Below are positions 1-8,922 of a DNA stretch of 64,000 nucleotides, piece by piece. A program made the position numbers and the translations under genes. Position 1 is the first letter of the stretch. The number at the start of each line of letters is the position of its first letter. Source of the stretch: Ruegeria haliotis (GTDB taxonomy: Bacteria > Pseudomonadota > Alphaproteobacteria > Rhodobacterales > Rhodobacteraceae); assembly GCF_013377785.1 (NCBI RefSeq), contig NZ_JABXWT010000004.1, forward strand, positions 62,001 to 126,000, in the 5' to 3' direction. The notes beneath the pieces were generated by a model that worked only from the letters and a program-made list of their open reading frames with translations, was not told the origin of the DNA and searched no databases.

Positions 1-2795
1 ATGACCCCTGTGCCACCGATGGCGTCCACATCCAGCGTGGCACCCGCATCCACCAGCGTATCCTGCACGACCGGGCCGTTCACGCCCGCCGGTGCATTGT
101 GCAGATGGATGGCCGAGACCACACCCGGGATCGGCGTGCTCAGGTCGGCCTCATTCAGACCCACAACGCTCAGCTCGCTGGAATAGGTCACTTGGCCGGT
201 GTTGAGGTCCTGCGTGATGACAACTGTTGCCTCACCAGTCGCATCGCTGTCCGAGGTCGGCCCCGGTTCCTGCGCTGCGTCCAGACTGCTGTTGAGTGTG
301 ACAGTGCGGATGCCATTTTCGGTCACATCGCCGTCGACCAGCAGTTGCCCACGGATTTCCCCGGCGGGAAAGTCAGAGGTGTGGATGTTGTAATACAGGT
401 TACCCTGTACAGCCTGTTCCACAAAGGCAGCGCCATCGGCGATGTTCGATCCGAACTGGTCCGGTGCCACGACAACCGCATCCACGACCGAGACGTTAAA
501 GCCTGTGTCGCGGGTGGCTGTGCCGTTGCCATTGGCGTCCAGCCGCACCTCGACCCCGACATCCAGATCCGAGAAATCGGCTGTGTCGATACCGTCGCCG
601 CCGTCAATGAAGTCATTGCCCAGACCACCGGTCAGAACATTGTCCGCATCGCCTGCAACCAGCACGTCATCACCCGCACCGCCAAAGATGTCGCCATTGG
701 TGGTACCCAGATCAACAAAGACATCGTCACCATCGCTCAGCAACACATTGCCGTTGATCACGCCTTCGTCGTCATTGATGATCGTCACGGTGCCCGCATC
801 CGAGGCATCGATGGCATTGACGGTGCCACGGATTTCACCTTCGTTGAGGACAGCGCCCAACAGGTTCAGGCCACCGTCCACACGCAGACCTGCTGCGGCA
901 TCCGAGGTATCCGACCCTGCGATCAGGCCTTCGTTGACGACCACTCCGGCAAGGGATGCATCGTCCTGGCTGCTGAAAAGGCGCAGACCGTCGCCGACCT
1001 GATTGCCCTCGACAGCGTCGCCGCGCCCTTGCAAGGTGCCTGTATTCAGGACGGCAGCCGAAACCACATCCCCCGCCACATCGCCGGTTTGCAGCGCAAC
1101 GGCTGAGCCATTGTTGCCTTCGCCTGCGTCCACCAGACCAGAGTTTCTGAAGGTATAGTTGTCAGCCGTACCATCCGCGTAGACAGTGCCGTTGCGCTGA
1201 TTGCCGGTGCCGAGGATGTCGCCTTCGTTGATGACCTCAAGGCCCTCACCATCGATGTTCACTGCACGGCTGTCCGAGGTCACTGTGCCACGGTTGACGA
1301 ACGATCCGCCGCTGTGATCACCGGTGCCGAAGTAGACGCCGTTCTGACCGCCTGCGAATACGCCGGTTTCCTCGTTCACCAGTTGACCCTGGAAATTGAC
1401 GTTGTTCACCGCGCGGAATGCGCCGACGGTGCCGTTTGCGCCTTCCGAGGACACCGTGCCACTGTTGGTGATCGTTCCGGTGAAGGAAGCTGATGCAAAG
1501 CCGCCGCCTTCCTGACGAATGCCTTCCAGACGGATGCCGTCACCGGCTGTGCCCAGGGCAGCGCCCGCGTTCCCACGACCTGCGACGGTGCCAGCGTTGT
1601 CGATTTCGACCTCGCCGTTGCCGTCCTCGGCCAAAGACAGCGAGATGCCAGCGCCGTCATTATGCTCGCCTGCGTCAATCGTACCGGTCGTCAGGTTGTT
1701 GATCGAAAAGTCGCGGGCGGTGTCGTCGGCATAGACGGTGCCGTTGCGCTGATCGCCGGTGCCGAGGATATCGCCGCCATTGATCAGATCAACACCTGAG
1801 CCGTCGATGTTCACTGCGCGGCTGCCCGACTGGATGGTGCCAAAGTTCAGCACGTCCAGATCGTGTTCGCCATTACCGATATACAGGCCATTGCGCGGAC
1901 CTTCGATCACACCGGTCGAGGTGTTCAGGATCTCGCCTTCGGCATTGGCACCATCAGCAATGCGGATACCGGCAGCGGTGCCCTGATTGCTCTCGGTCGA
2001 GATCAGGCCGCTGTTGATGATCTGGGTGTCCAGAATGGTGCCTTCGGCGCCATCGTCGATGCGGATGCCGTCACCGGCCAAAGTGGTGTTCGACGCCGCC
2101 TGACCGCGCCCCTGAATGGTCGCGCCAAAGCCATTGAAAACGTCGGTATCAACACGGTCGCCAATCTCATCCCCGACTTGCAGCGAGATGCCGGCGCCCT
2201 GATTGTCCGCGCCGGCATCGATTGTGCCGCCCGAGAAGTTCGAGATCGTCACATCCTCGGCCGTGCTGTTGGTGTAGATCGTGCCGTTGCGCTGGTCACC
2301 GGTGCCGATGATGTCGCCGAAGTTGCGCACATCGACGCCCTGGCCCTGAATGTCCACCGCGCGGCTGTCCGAACTGATCGTGCCGCCCCGGAAATTATCC
2401 AGGCTGCCCGAACTACCAGAGCCCGCAAACTGCACGCCGTTGAACTCGCCCGCGATGTCACCGAAATTACGGGCCGAGGCGCTGCCTGTGACCTGAACGC
2501 CGCTGGCCAATGCGTCTGGCCCGCTATTGGCTTCGATCCGGCCTGAGCGGAAGTTGAAGACGTCAACGTCTTCGCCCTGCGCCTGAACGGCTGCCGCCGC
2601 GTTGGTGGTGGTGATCTGCCCAAAGTTCAGCAAACGGGAAAAATCATTCGCAAGAACAAAGGCAGGGGTGTCGTCCACCACCGTGTTTTGGAAGAAATTG
2701 TTAAACAAGGTCTGGCCATCGCGGGTTGTCTCTTGCGCCAAGGATGATGTGGTCAAGAGACGGGCGCGCAGGCCTTCAAGGAATTGGGACAGCAT
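1..2795 (-). CDS. Large repeat protein with Ca-binding repeats and CHRD domains (partial)
   Basis: A single frame stays open on the minus strand from an ATG at 2795 to the window edge, giving 931 residues with no stop, so the C-terminus lies outside. The N-terminus (MLSQFLEGLRARLLTT) has no classical signal peptide, which suits type I secretion. Residues about 30-660 hold three units of about 181-184 residues sharing the motif GTGDQRNGTVYAD; their Asn- and Gly-rich short strands suggest a beta-solenoid. Residues about 675-740 contain RTX-like nonapeptides (GGAGDDVLVAG, GGLGNDFIDGG). Residues about 745-825 resemble a CHRD domain (YYNIHTSDFPAGEIRGQL), and a second CHRD-like stretch begins near 830 and continues to the edge. 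Likely an exported surface or matrix protein. The repeat architecture is seen directly; secretion and function are inferred. The opposite-strand open frames here are shadows. Confidence 0.8.
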   Translation of the reverse strand, partial: MLSQFLEGLRARLLTTSSLAQETTRDGQTLFNNFFQNTVVDDTPAFVLANDFSRLLNFGQITTTNAAAAVQAQGEDVDVFNFRSGRIEANSGPDALASGVQVTGSASARNFGDIAGEFNGVQFAGSGSSGSLDNFRGGTISSDSRAVDIQGQGVDVRNFGDIIGTGDQRNGTIYTNSTAEDVTISNFSGGTIDAGADNQGAGISLQVGDEIGDRVDTDVFNGFGATIQGRGQAASNTTLAGDGIRIDDGAEGTILDTQIINSGLISTESNQGTAAGIRIADGANAEGEILNTSTGVIEGPRNGLYIGNGEHDLDVLNFGTIQSGSRAVNIDGSGVDLINGGDILGTGDQRNGTVYADDTARDFSINNLTTGTIDAGEHNDGAGISLSLAEDGNGEVEIDNAGTVAGRGNAGAALGTAGDGIRLEGIRQEGGGFASASFTGTITNSGTVSSEGANGTVGAFRAVNNVNFQGQLVNEETGVFAGGQNGVYFGTGDHSGGSFVNRGTVTSDSRAVNIDGEGLEVINEGDILGTGNQRNGTVYADGTADNYTFRNSGLVDAGEGNNGSAVALQTGDVAGDVVSAAVLNTGTLQGRGDAVEGNQVGDGLRLFSSQDDASLAGVVVNEGLIAGSDTSDAAAGLRVDGGLNLLGAVLNEGEIRGTVNAIDASDAGTVTIINDDEGVINGNVLLSDGDDVFVDLGTTNGDIFGGAGDDVLVAGDADNVLTGGLGNDFIDGGDGIDTADFSDLDVGVEVRLDANGNGTATRDTGFNVSVVDAVVVAPDQFGSNIADGAAFVEQAVQGNLYYNIHTSDFPAGEIRGQLLVDGDVTENGIRTVTLNSSLDAAQEPGPTSDSDATGEATVVITQDLNTGQVTYSSELSVVGLNEADLSTPIPGVVSAIHLHNAPAGVNGPVVQDTLVDAGATLDVDAIGGTGV

Positions 2796-3152
2796 GGATC
2801 ACTCCGTCAAAAGTTGCGTTGTGCAGGCGGCCCGGTACATTGGGGTGCCGACACATCAAAGGAGTAGGCTCTGCTGACGCGCAGCTGAAATTCACAGTGC
2901 AAATCGGGTGTATAACGGATGCGAATACTCACGAACTCTGTGAGGCTGGACCAAGATGGGCCCCACGAAACAAGGCGGTTTTGACAGGGCGTACGCGGCT
3001 TGCGACCTATTCACTTTCGAGAATTGACAGATTTGTTAACGAATGTGACGCGAATCCCAGCGGAATCCCTGCCCAAGGCTTCTGAATCCCGACCCCTGAT
3101 GGTATTTCTCTGCTAGACTGGTGTTTGTTTTGAACAGTGAATTGTGTACCCC
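2796..3152. other. Intergenic region between divergent genes
   Basis: This 357-base stretch separates the repeat protein (minus) from the LysR regulator (plus) and should carry both promoters. No convincing paired -35/-10 boxes, terminator or RNA gene could be recognised. Two TTGACA hexamers occur near 2980 and 3024, but neither has a good -10 partner. Confidence 0.4.
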
Positions 3153-4157
3153 ATGAACATCAGAGATCTGGAATACGTCCTTGCAATCGCAAAACACGGT
3201 CAGTTCAGCCAGGCCGCGATTGCCTGCAATGTGTCCCAGCCCGCAATGTCGAACCAGATCAAGAAGCTGGAGCAGGAATTGGGTGCCGATCTGTTTCTGC
3301 GTCTGAACAATGAGGTCCGCCCGACGGCTTGCGGCGCGCGTATTGTCGAAATTGCCGGGCGCATTCTGAATGACGCCCAGAAGATCCGCGATACGGCAAC
3401 CGAGTTCAGGGATCCCGAAGCCGTGCCCCTTAACATCGGTCTGACGCCGACATTGGCACCGTATCTGACCAAGTATTTCTCCGAGCTGTTTGGCGCTGTG
3501 TTTCCACGAATGCGGGTGACACTGATCGAAGACTTGCCGCAGAATATGCTGCAAATGGTCGAGGATCACACGCTGGACATGGCGCTGGTCGCGAAGAACA
3601 ATAACGGTGCGGCGCTGGATTTCACCTCGATGTGGTCCGAACCGTTGTTTCTGGCGGTGCGCGAGGGTCATCCGCTGTGCACATTGACCTCTATCGCCCC
3701 CGAGGACGTACCGGCGCATGACTTCATCCGTTTGCCGCACAGTTTCGGCTATGAACTTGAAGACAGGTTGCCCAAACAGGATTCCTCGACCCGGATTGGC
3801 AAGCGTTTTGATCTGACCGCGCTACGGTTCGAGACGATCTGCAGGCATATCTGTCATTCGGATGATTGCACGATTGTCTCGGCACTGGCGGCAGAACAGT
3901 TCAAACGAGACAACTGGCCGCTGTGTTTTATCCCCTTCGATGCCCCCGGCCATCTGCGTGATCTGGGCGCGGCCACCCGCCCAAATTGCCCCCGCAAGCC
4001 GATGTTAGCGTCGATTGGCACTTATATTCTGGAGCAGCCGCCAAAGGGTGTCATTCCGACGTTTCAGCCGGACTATTCCTCTGGAAATGCTTCTGGCAGT
4101 ACGAAAACAGCGCAACCTTCAAACCTGCCGCTGGAGATAGCAATTTCTGACAACTGA
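3153..4157 (+). CDS. LysR-family regulator, OxyR-like N-terminus
   Basis: A 334-residue LysR-type transcriptional regulator. The helix-turn-helix occupies residues about 1-65 (MNIRDLEYVLAIAKHGQFSQ, VSQPAMSNQIKKLE), very close to the OxyR family start, which is why the ATG at 3153 is preferred over a GTG nine bases upstream. The substrate-binding domain follows from about residue 88. The region where OxyR carries its redox cysteine pair has none; the only nearby cysteines are in ETICRHICHSDDC, further along. It is therefore not expected to sense peroxide by the OxyR disulfide. The tail is about 25 residues longer than usual and low in recognisable structure. Its neighbours are a divergent repeat protein and a dead aldehyde dehydrogenase; the target is unknown. 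Confidence 0.8.
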   Translation: MNIRDLEYVLAIAKHGQFSQAAIACNVSQPAMSNQIKKLEQELGADLFLRLNNEVRPTACGARIVEIAGRILNDAQKIRDTATEFRDPEAVPLNIGLTPTLAPYLTKYFSELFGAVFPRMRVTLIEDLPQNMLQMVEDHTLDMALVAKNNNGAALDFTSMWSEPLFLAVREGHPLCTLTSIAPEDVPAHDFIRLPHSFGYELEDRLPKQDSSTRIGKRFDLTALRFETICRHICHSDDCTIVSALAAEQFKRDNWPLCFIPFDAPGHLRDLGAATRPNCPRKPMLASIGTYILEQPPKGVIPTFQPDYSSGNASGSTKTAQPSNLPLEIAISDN

Positions 4158-4263
4158 GCCCCAATGTTGGTTTACGCTCTTCAAGCAAGGTGTTGGCGCA
4201 AGGCGAACTGCGGTTCTATCGGTGTTGCCGCCGGATATGGGATAGCTTGATCATGTCTCACCT

Positions 4264-5316
4264 CTGCGGCAGGCGTTCGATATCGCGGCCAACTTCCCCT
4301 CAGACCTGAGTAGATATGAGCGCAGCCAGATTTTGCGACGTGCTGGTGAGCTTATCGGAGAGAAACGCGATTACCTGACAAAGTGGCTAATATCGGAGTT
4401 GGGTATCTGCCACCAGCATGCGACTTACGAGACGCAGCGTGCGCAGGACGTCTTTCAGTTTGCCGCCTGAGATGTTTCAGGTGGTCACCGGATGGCCCAA
4501 GGATATCGGTGATGAGATGATCACCAATGACCATATCGATATTATCACCTTCACGGGCGGTGTTTCGGTGGGCAAGATGATCGCCGCGAAAACGGGGTAC
4601 AAGTGGTAGGCATTGGAACTGGGCGGAAACGACCCGCTGATTGTTCTGAACGATCTTGATGACGTCGATCTGGATAAGGCCGCCACGATTGCGGTCGCGG
4701 GTGCCACCGGGAATTCTGGTCAGCGCTGCACGGCGATCAAACGTATTCTGATTCAGGACAGTGTGGCCGACAGGTTCGTTCCTATGGTTCTGGAAAGGTC
4801 AAGGCCATCCGCTTTGGTGATCCGCAGGACCCCCGGACACAGTTGGGCTGCGTGATCCACACTGAGGCGGTGGAACTTTTCGAGGCCCGGGTCTATAAGG
4901 CAGCGGACCAAGGGGCCGAAATCCTTTATCATCCGGACCGGCATGGCGCATTGCTGCCACCGATCGTGATCGACAGGGTGCCTCATGATAGCGAGTTGGT
5001 GATGGAAGAAACCTTTGGCCCGATCGTTCCCACCGTACGAGTGCCGGATAGCGATGCCGCGGTGATGGTGATTTCGAACGGGACCGCGTTTGGTTTGTCC
5101 GCTGGTGTTCGCACCAACGATCTGAATCGGGCAATCGCGTACATCAACGGATTGGATGTCGGCACCTGCAACATCTGGGAACAACCGGGTTACCGCATCG
5201 AAATGTCCTCTTTCGGCGGGATCAAGGACAGCGATAACGGTGTGAAGGAAGGTGTCATCGAGGCGATGAAGTTCTTCCCAAATGTCAAAACCTACCCTCT
5301 GCCCTGGCCAGAATAA
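4264..5316 (+). pseudogene. phnY: Decayed phosphonoacetaldehyde dehydrogenase-like gene
   Basis: Aldehyde-dehydrogenase sequence is spread over three frames. Segment one (4264-4467) reads LRQAFDIAANFPSDLSRYER and ends DVFQFAA followed by TGA. Segment two resumes one frame over at [15 protein letters not shown]; the roughly 90 intervening residues of a normal enzyme, including part of the Rossmann fold, are gone. An in-frame TAG at 4607-4609 interrupts the conserved LELGGNDPL block, apparently CAG turned into TAG. A further frameshift near 4795 separates VPMVLE from [11 protein letters not shown]. The last segment is open to 5316 and ends [11 protein letters not shown], which with FGGIKDS and KEGVIEAMK points to the PhnY group. 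The catalytic Cys region (NSGQRCTA) remains. Several independent lesions and no recognisable start mean it is not functional. The family call is from memory of the C-terminal signature. Confidence 0.75.
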
Positions 5317-5479
5317 TCTGTTATGTTTGCCCGGCAATCTAGCTCTGAGGGCCCAGCCCCTTGACCCCGACCTCGATCACGCAGTGTCCTGTGACGGGGT
5401 CCATCGCTTAGCTGTTTCAAAGTGGGTCTTTTTTAGTTCAGTACGTCCAGACGGATCTTGGTCGCGAAGGCAACAAAGC

Positions 5480-6181
5480 TCAGTAAGTGGTACGCATCTG
5501 GTAACCTTGGTGGAAGGTCATGCGAACGAATGTGACCGGATCGTTGCGAAACCATGTCGTGCGTTCAAGCTGAAACAATGGTGTTCCTGTCGGCACGGAC
5601 AGAAACTCCTGCAGGTGACCTGTGGCAGGAACGGCAGAAAACGCGATTTCGGCATTGGAAAACGGGACTTCGGCCAACAGCCATTCGTTTGGGCCTACGG
5701 TCAGAAAACCCTCATCCATCACGTGGGGGACCGCGTTGACATTGATCCAGCGTTCTTCGAACTGAAATGGGCGATTGTCGGCGTGATGCATGCACTGCAG
5801 ATGCAACACCTGCGCCCCTTCGGGAATGCCAAGTTTTGCCTGCAACCATGCCGGGCAATCGATCAGAGTGCGGCTGACGAGGGCATATCGGTACCCCGCA
5901 TTCATGTCTTCAATGGTTTGGCGCACGACCGCAATCGGCAACTTTGCATGTTTTACGGGCGTTGTGACAACCCGCGTGCCTCCCTTGCGCTTGCGGGTCA
6001 CGATCCCCTGTTCGGCAAGCTCGCGCAGCGCCCGGTTTACCGTCGCTCGGGCACAGCCGAATTCAGCGGCCAACTCCAGCTCGGTCGGCAATAGGCTACC
6101 CTGCGGCCATATCCGTGTCTGGATGCGGTCTATCACCTCTTCGCGAATGTCCTGAAAACTGACGCTTTTTTGGTTTGTCAC
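5480..6181 (-). CDS. hutC: Histidine utilisation repressor HutC (GntR/UTRA)
   Basis: A 233-residue GntR-family regulator. The winged helix-turn-helix lies at residues about 8-72 (LLPTELELAAEFGCARATVN, RKRKGGTRV) and a UTRA effector domain at about 90-230. In the known hut systems HutC binds urocanate, the first intermediate of histidine breakdown, and derepresses the hut genes. It starts with GTG at 6181 and lies 82 bases downstream of hutF on the same strand, so it may be co-transcribed or have its own promoter in that gap. The assignment rests on family features plus its place in an otherwise complete hut cluster. Confidence 0.88.
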   Translation of the reverse strand: MTNQKSVSFQDIREEVIDRIQTRIWPQGSLLPTELELAAEFGCARATVNRALRELAEQGIVTRKRKGGTRVVTTPVKHAKLPIAVVRQTIEDMNAGYRYALVSRTLIDCPAWLQAKLGIPEGAQVLHLQCMHHADNRPFQFEERWINVNAVPHVMDEGFLTVGPNEWLLAEVPFSNAEIAFSAVPATGHLQEFLSVPTGTPLFQLERTTWFRNDPVTFVRMTFHQGYQMRTTY

Positions 6182-6201
6182 ATGTGGCTCGCAGAAATTA
6201 A

Positions 6202-6213
6202 AATATGCATATT
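6202..6213. promoter_or_regulatory. AT-rich palindrome before hutC, possible operator
   Basis: The perfect 12-base palindrome AATATGCATATT lies 21 bases upstream of the hutC start codon. A related AT-rich imperfect inverted repeat, CATATTGCATAATG, is present at 7653-7666 in the hutF-hutI divergent promoter. Their shared core makes them candidates for HutC autoregulation and control, but this is inference only. Confidence 0.3.
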
Positions 6214-6263
6214 CATATTATGTCGAAGATTTTGGTAACGCGCAAAGTGTTTGATCGCGCCAT

Positions 6264-7628
6264 TTATAGGTTGGACAGCAAGTTGGTCATGGCTGCTCGA
6301 TAGTTGGCAACAATCCGGTCTCTTGCAACATGGCGGCGGCTTTGTACCTTATGGCGGCCGGCTGACCAGAGATCCGTCACCACATGATCTTTTGCGGCAA
6401 AGACCAGCCCATCCAGCAACTGCTCCGGTTTGAGGCTGCAAAGCGCCTGATCCTGACTGTCGATGGCGACCAAGTCTGCCAGCATGCCTTTGGCAATCCG
6501 CCCGGCGGGCCGCCCCAAGGCCTGCGCTCCGCCCGCGGCTGCACCGCAATAGACGGCTTGCCCGACAGAGCCCTCGCCCATCACCAAAACGTTTCGCGAC
6601 AGGTCACGCAAGCGCTGAGAATACTCCAGCGTGCGCAATTCTTCCGTCAGAGAGATCAACACGTTGGAATCGGATCCGACCCCAAATGCACCGCTGGCCT
6701 CCAGGTAAATCGCACCGTTGAATGGACCATCACCCAAATTGGCTTCGGTAATCGGGCACAGCCCGGCCACAGCTTGGCTGGCGGCCATGTCCCGTGTTTC
6801 CTGATCTGTCATGTGAGTGGCGTGGATCAGGCACCATCGCGCGTCAACGGGTGCATTATTCAAAAGCCACTCAACCGGACGCGCGCCTAGCCCGGCCTGG
6901 ACCTCAGCCACTTCCTTGGGCTGTTCAGCGATATGGATGTGGACCGGACCGGTTGCGTGGATCTTCAGAACTTCAGTCAAGTCACCGGGCGACGTGGCCC
7001 GCAGGGAATGCGGCGCGATCCCCACACGGCAATCCCCGGGCAGTGTTGATAGGGTTTCGGTGGCCTGCTCGACCAAAGAACAATAGCGGGTGACATCATT
7101 GCCAAACCGTCGCTGTCCAACCTCCAGCGGCTTTTGCCCAACGCCTGAATAAGAATACAGGACCGGCAAATGGGTCAGGCCGATCCCGGTTTCGTCTGCT
7201 GCGGCCATGATCCGGTCTGACAGTTCTGCGAGGTGATCATAGGGCGTGCCGTTTGGCTGATGGTGAAGGTAGTGGAACTCTCCGACCGAGGCATACCCGG
7301 CCTCTTGCATTTCCATATAAACCAAGGCTGCGATGGCCTGAACCTGCTCGGGCCTTAGATGCGCAGTAAAGCGGTACATCAAATCGCGCCACGTCCAAAA
7401 GCTGTCACGCCCGGCCATTCGGTATTCCGTCATGCCGGCCATAGCGCGCTGAAAAGCGTGGCTGTGGAGGTTGGCCAGCGCTGGCAGCAGAGTATCGACG
7501 GTGGCGTCGCCGCCTTGTGGACTGCTGTCCGGGTACAGGTTCGAAATGTATCCACCTTCTATTTCGAGCCGCAGATTTTCCACCCAACCTGCGCCCAGCA
7601 AGGCGCGTTTTGCAAAGACAGCAGTCAT
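6264..7628 (-). CDS. hutF: Formimidoylglutamate deiminase HutF
   Basis: A 454-residue amidohydrolase-superfamily enzyme that converts N-formimino-L-glutamate to N-formyl-L-glutamate and ammonia, the fourth step of the five-step histidine pathway. Metal-binding motifs are visible: HSHAFQR near residues 55-61, HIAEQ in the middle and HATH further on. The start is placed at ATG 7628 (MTAVFAKRALL), because GAGGTGG sits just upstream and family members begin there; a more upstream ATG at 7655 is less likely. It is divergent from hutI with about 80 bases between them. Its presence together with hutG shows that this organism uses the HutF-HutG branch and not the one-step formiminoglutamase. Confidence 0.93.
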   Translation of the reverse strand: MTAVFAKRALLGAGWVENLRLEIEGGYISNLYPDSSPQGGDATVDTLLPALANLHSHAFQRAMAGMTEYRMAGRDSFWTWRDLMYRFTAHLRPEQVQAIAALVYMEMQEAGYASVGEFHYLHHQPNGTPYDHLAELSDRIMAAADETGIGLTHLPVLYSYSGVGQKPLEVGQRRFGNDVTRYCSLVEQATETLSTLPGDCRVGIAPHSLRATSPGDLTEVLKIHATGPVHIHIAEQPKEVAEVQAGLGARPVEWLLNNAPVDARWCLIHATHMTDQETRDMAASQAVAGLCPITEANLGDGPFNGAIYLEASGAFGVGSDSNVLISLTEELRTLEYSQRLRDLSRNVLVMGEGSVGQAVYCGAAAGGAQALGRPAGRIAKGMLADLVAIDSQDQALCSLKPEQLLDGLVFAAKDHVVTDLWSAGRHKVQSRRHVARDRIVANYRAAMTNLLSNL

Positions 7629-7652
7629 CTTCCACCTCATTTTATGGATAGA

Positions 7653-7666
7653 CATATTGCATAATG
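7653..7666. promoter_or_regulatory. Imperfect inverted repeat in hutF-hutI promoter region
   Basis: CATATTGCATAATG lies between the divergent hutF and hutI genes and resembles the palindrome upstream of hutC at 6202-6213. It is a candidate HutC site by position and similarity only. Confidence 0.27.
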
Positions 7667-7710
7667 ATTTGTACTAGAAAAGAGAGAAATGCAGAGAGGT
7701 CGAGAGTCCA

Positions 7711-8922
7711 ATGCAAGCGCTTGGCAGGGTTTTTACAGATCTTAACGCTGCGACGATGGCGTCGGGCCCTGCGCCGTATGGGCTGATCGAGGACGCTGCG
7801 ATCGCCGTTGTGGATGGACAAACTGCATGGGTTGGACGCGCGGCTGAACTGCCTGTGGAATATGCAGATTTGGCGCGGGTTTCTTTAGAAGGCCGTTTAG
7901 TCACGCCTTCGCTGATCGATTGTCATACGCATATAGTGCATGGCGGGCATCGGGCTGAGGAGTTCGAGATGCGCCTCAACGGCGCCAGCTACGAAGAGGT
8001 GGCACGTGCAGGTGGTGGGATCATCTCGACCGTCAAAGCCACGCGCGCGGCGAGTGTGGAGGAATTGGTTGCACAAGCCCTGCCGCGCGTAGATGCCATG
8101 CTGGCCGAGGGTGTTTCGGTCATCGAGGTAAAGTCTGGCTATGGGCTGGATCGCGAGACAGAGTTGAACATGCTGCGTGCCGCACGCGCGCTGTCGGGTC
8201 ATCGGCCCATCCGTGTCGTGACCAGTTTTTTGGGCGCTCACGCGGTGCCGGACAATTACAAAGGTCGCGCCGAGGATTACATCGAAAACGTGTGCATCCC
8301 GACCCTGAAGGAAGCGCACCTGAAAGGTCTGGTCGATGCGGTTGACGCATTTTGTGAAGGGATTGCATTCCTGCCGGACCAGTTGGTTCCGCTGTTCGAT
8401 GCCGCAAAAGAGATGGGCTTGCCCATCAAGGTGCACGCCGAGCAGCTCTCAAATCTGGGCGGAGCGAAACTGGCGGCCAGCTATGGCGCCTTGTCAGCGG
8501 ATCATATTGAATATCTCGATCAGGATGGTGTTGACGCGATGGCCAGCGCGGGCACCGTTGCTGTAATCCTGCCTGGGGCCTTCTACACTCTGCGGGAAAC
8601 GCAGGCACCGCCAATCGAGCAGTTGCGTGAGGCAGGCGTTCCTATGGCGCTGGCCACCGATTGCAATCCGGGATCGGCACCGATGACGTCGTTGCTGTTG
8701 GCGATGAACATGGGCTGCACGCTGTTCCGCATGACGCCCGAGGAATCCCTGCAGGGTGTCACGGTCCACGCCGCGCGCGCGCTGGGTCTGACCGATTGCG
8801 GCCAGATCGCCCGGGGCCTGCGTGCGGATCTGGCGGTCTGGAATGCAACCCATCCGGCCGAGCTGTCTTATCGCATCGGTTTTAATCCCCTTCACACCCG
8901 AATTTCCGGAGGTAATCCGTGA
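7711..8922 (+). CDS. hutI: Imidazolonepropionase HutI
   Basis: A 403-residue amidohydrolase-family enzyme that hydrolyses 4-imidazolone-5-propanoate to N-formimino-L-glutamate, the third step of histidine breakdown. Metal and substrate motifs are [12 protein letters not shown] near residues 71-82 and [12 protein letters not shown] near 242, with an [10 protein letters not shown] stretch near the end that is typical of HutI. Length matches the family. It is the first gene of hutI-H-G-U; its stop overlaps the GTG start of hutH by four bases (GTGA), so the two are translationally coupled. Confidence 0.95.
   Translation: MQALGRVFTDLNAATMASGPAPYGLIEDAAIAVVDGQTAWVGRAAELPVEYADLARVSLEGRLVTPSLIDCHTHIVHGGHRAEEFEMRLNGASYEEVARAGGGIISTVKATRAASVEELVAQALPRVDAMLAEGVSVIEVKSGYGLDRETELNMLRAARALSGHRPIRVVTSFLGAHAVPDNYKGRAEDYIENVCIPTLKEAHLKGLVDAVDAFCEGIAFLPDQLVPLFDAAKEMGLPIKVHAEQLSNLGGAKLAASYGALSADHIEYLDQDGVDAMASAGTVAVILPGAFYTLRETQAPPIEQLREAGVPMALATDCNPGSAPMTSLLLAMNMGCTLFRMTPEESLQGVTVHAARALGLTDCGQIARGLRADLAVWNATHPAELSYRIGFNPLHTRISGGNP

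Noticed and set aside
99..1106. A 335-codon plus-strand open frame over the repeat protein gene
   Set aside because: It is a shadow: the minus strand carries a longer, uninterrupted frame with clear RTX and CHRD motifs, whereas this frame shows no protein-like motifs.
1170..2320. Regularly spaced DNA repeats that might be a CRISPR or satellite array
   Set aside because: Spacing is about 550 bases and in frame with a coding sequence; the repeats are protein domain repeats.
5282..6094. A 270-codon plus-strand open frame
   Set aside because: Antisense to hutC; starts inside the end of the dead aldehyde dehydrogenase and shows no domain.
5480..6181. The GntR gene near hut as a candidate BioR
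   Set aside because: The UTRA domain and hut context make it HutC; BioR belongs to a different GntR branch.
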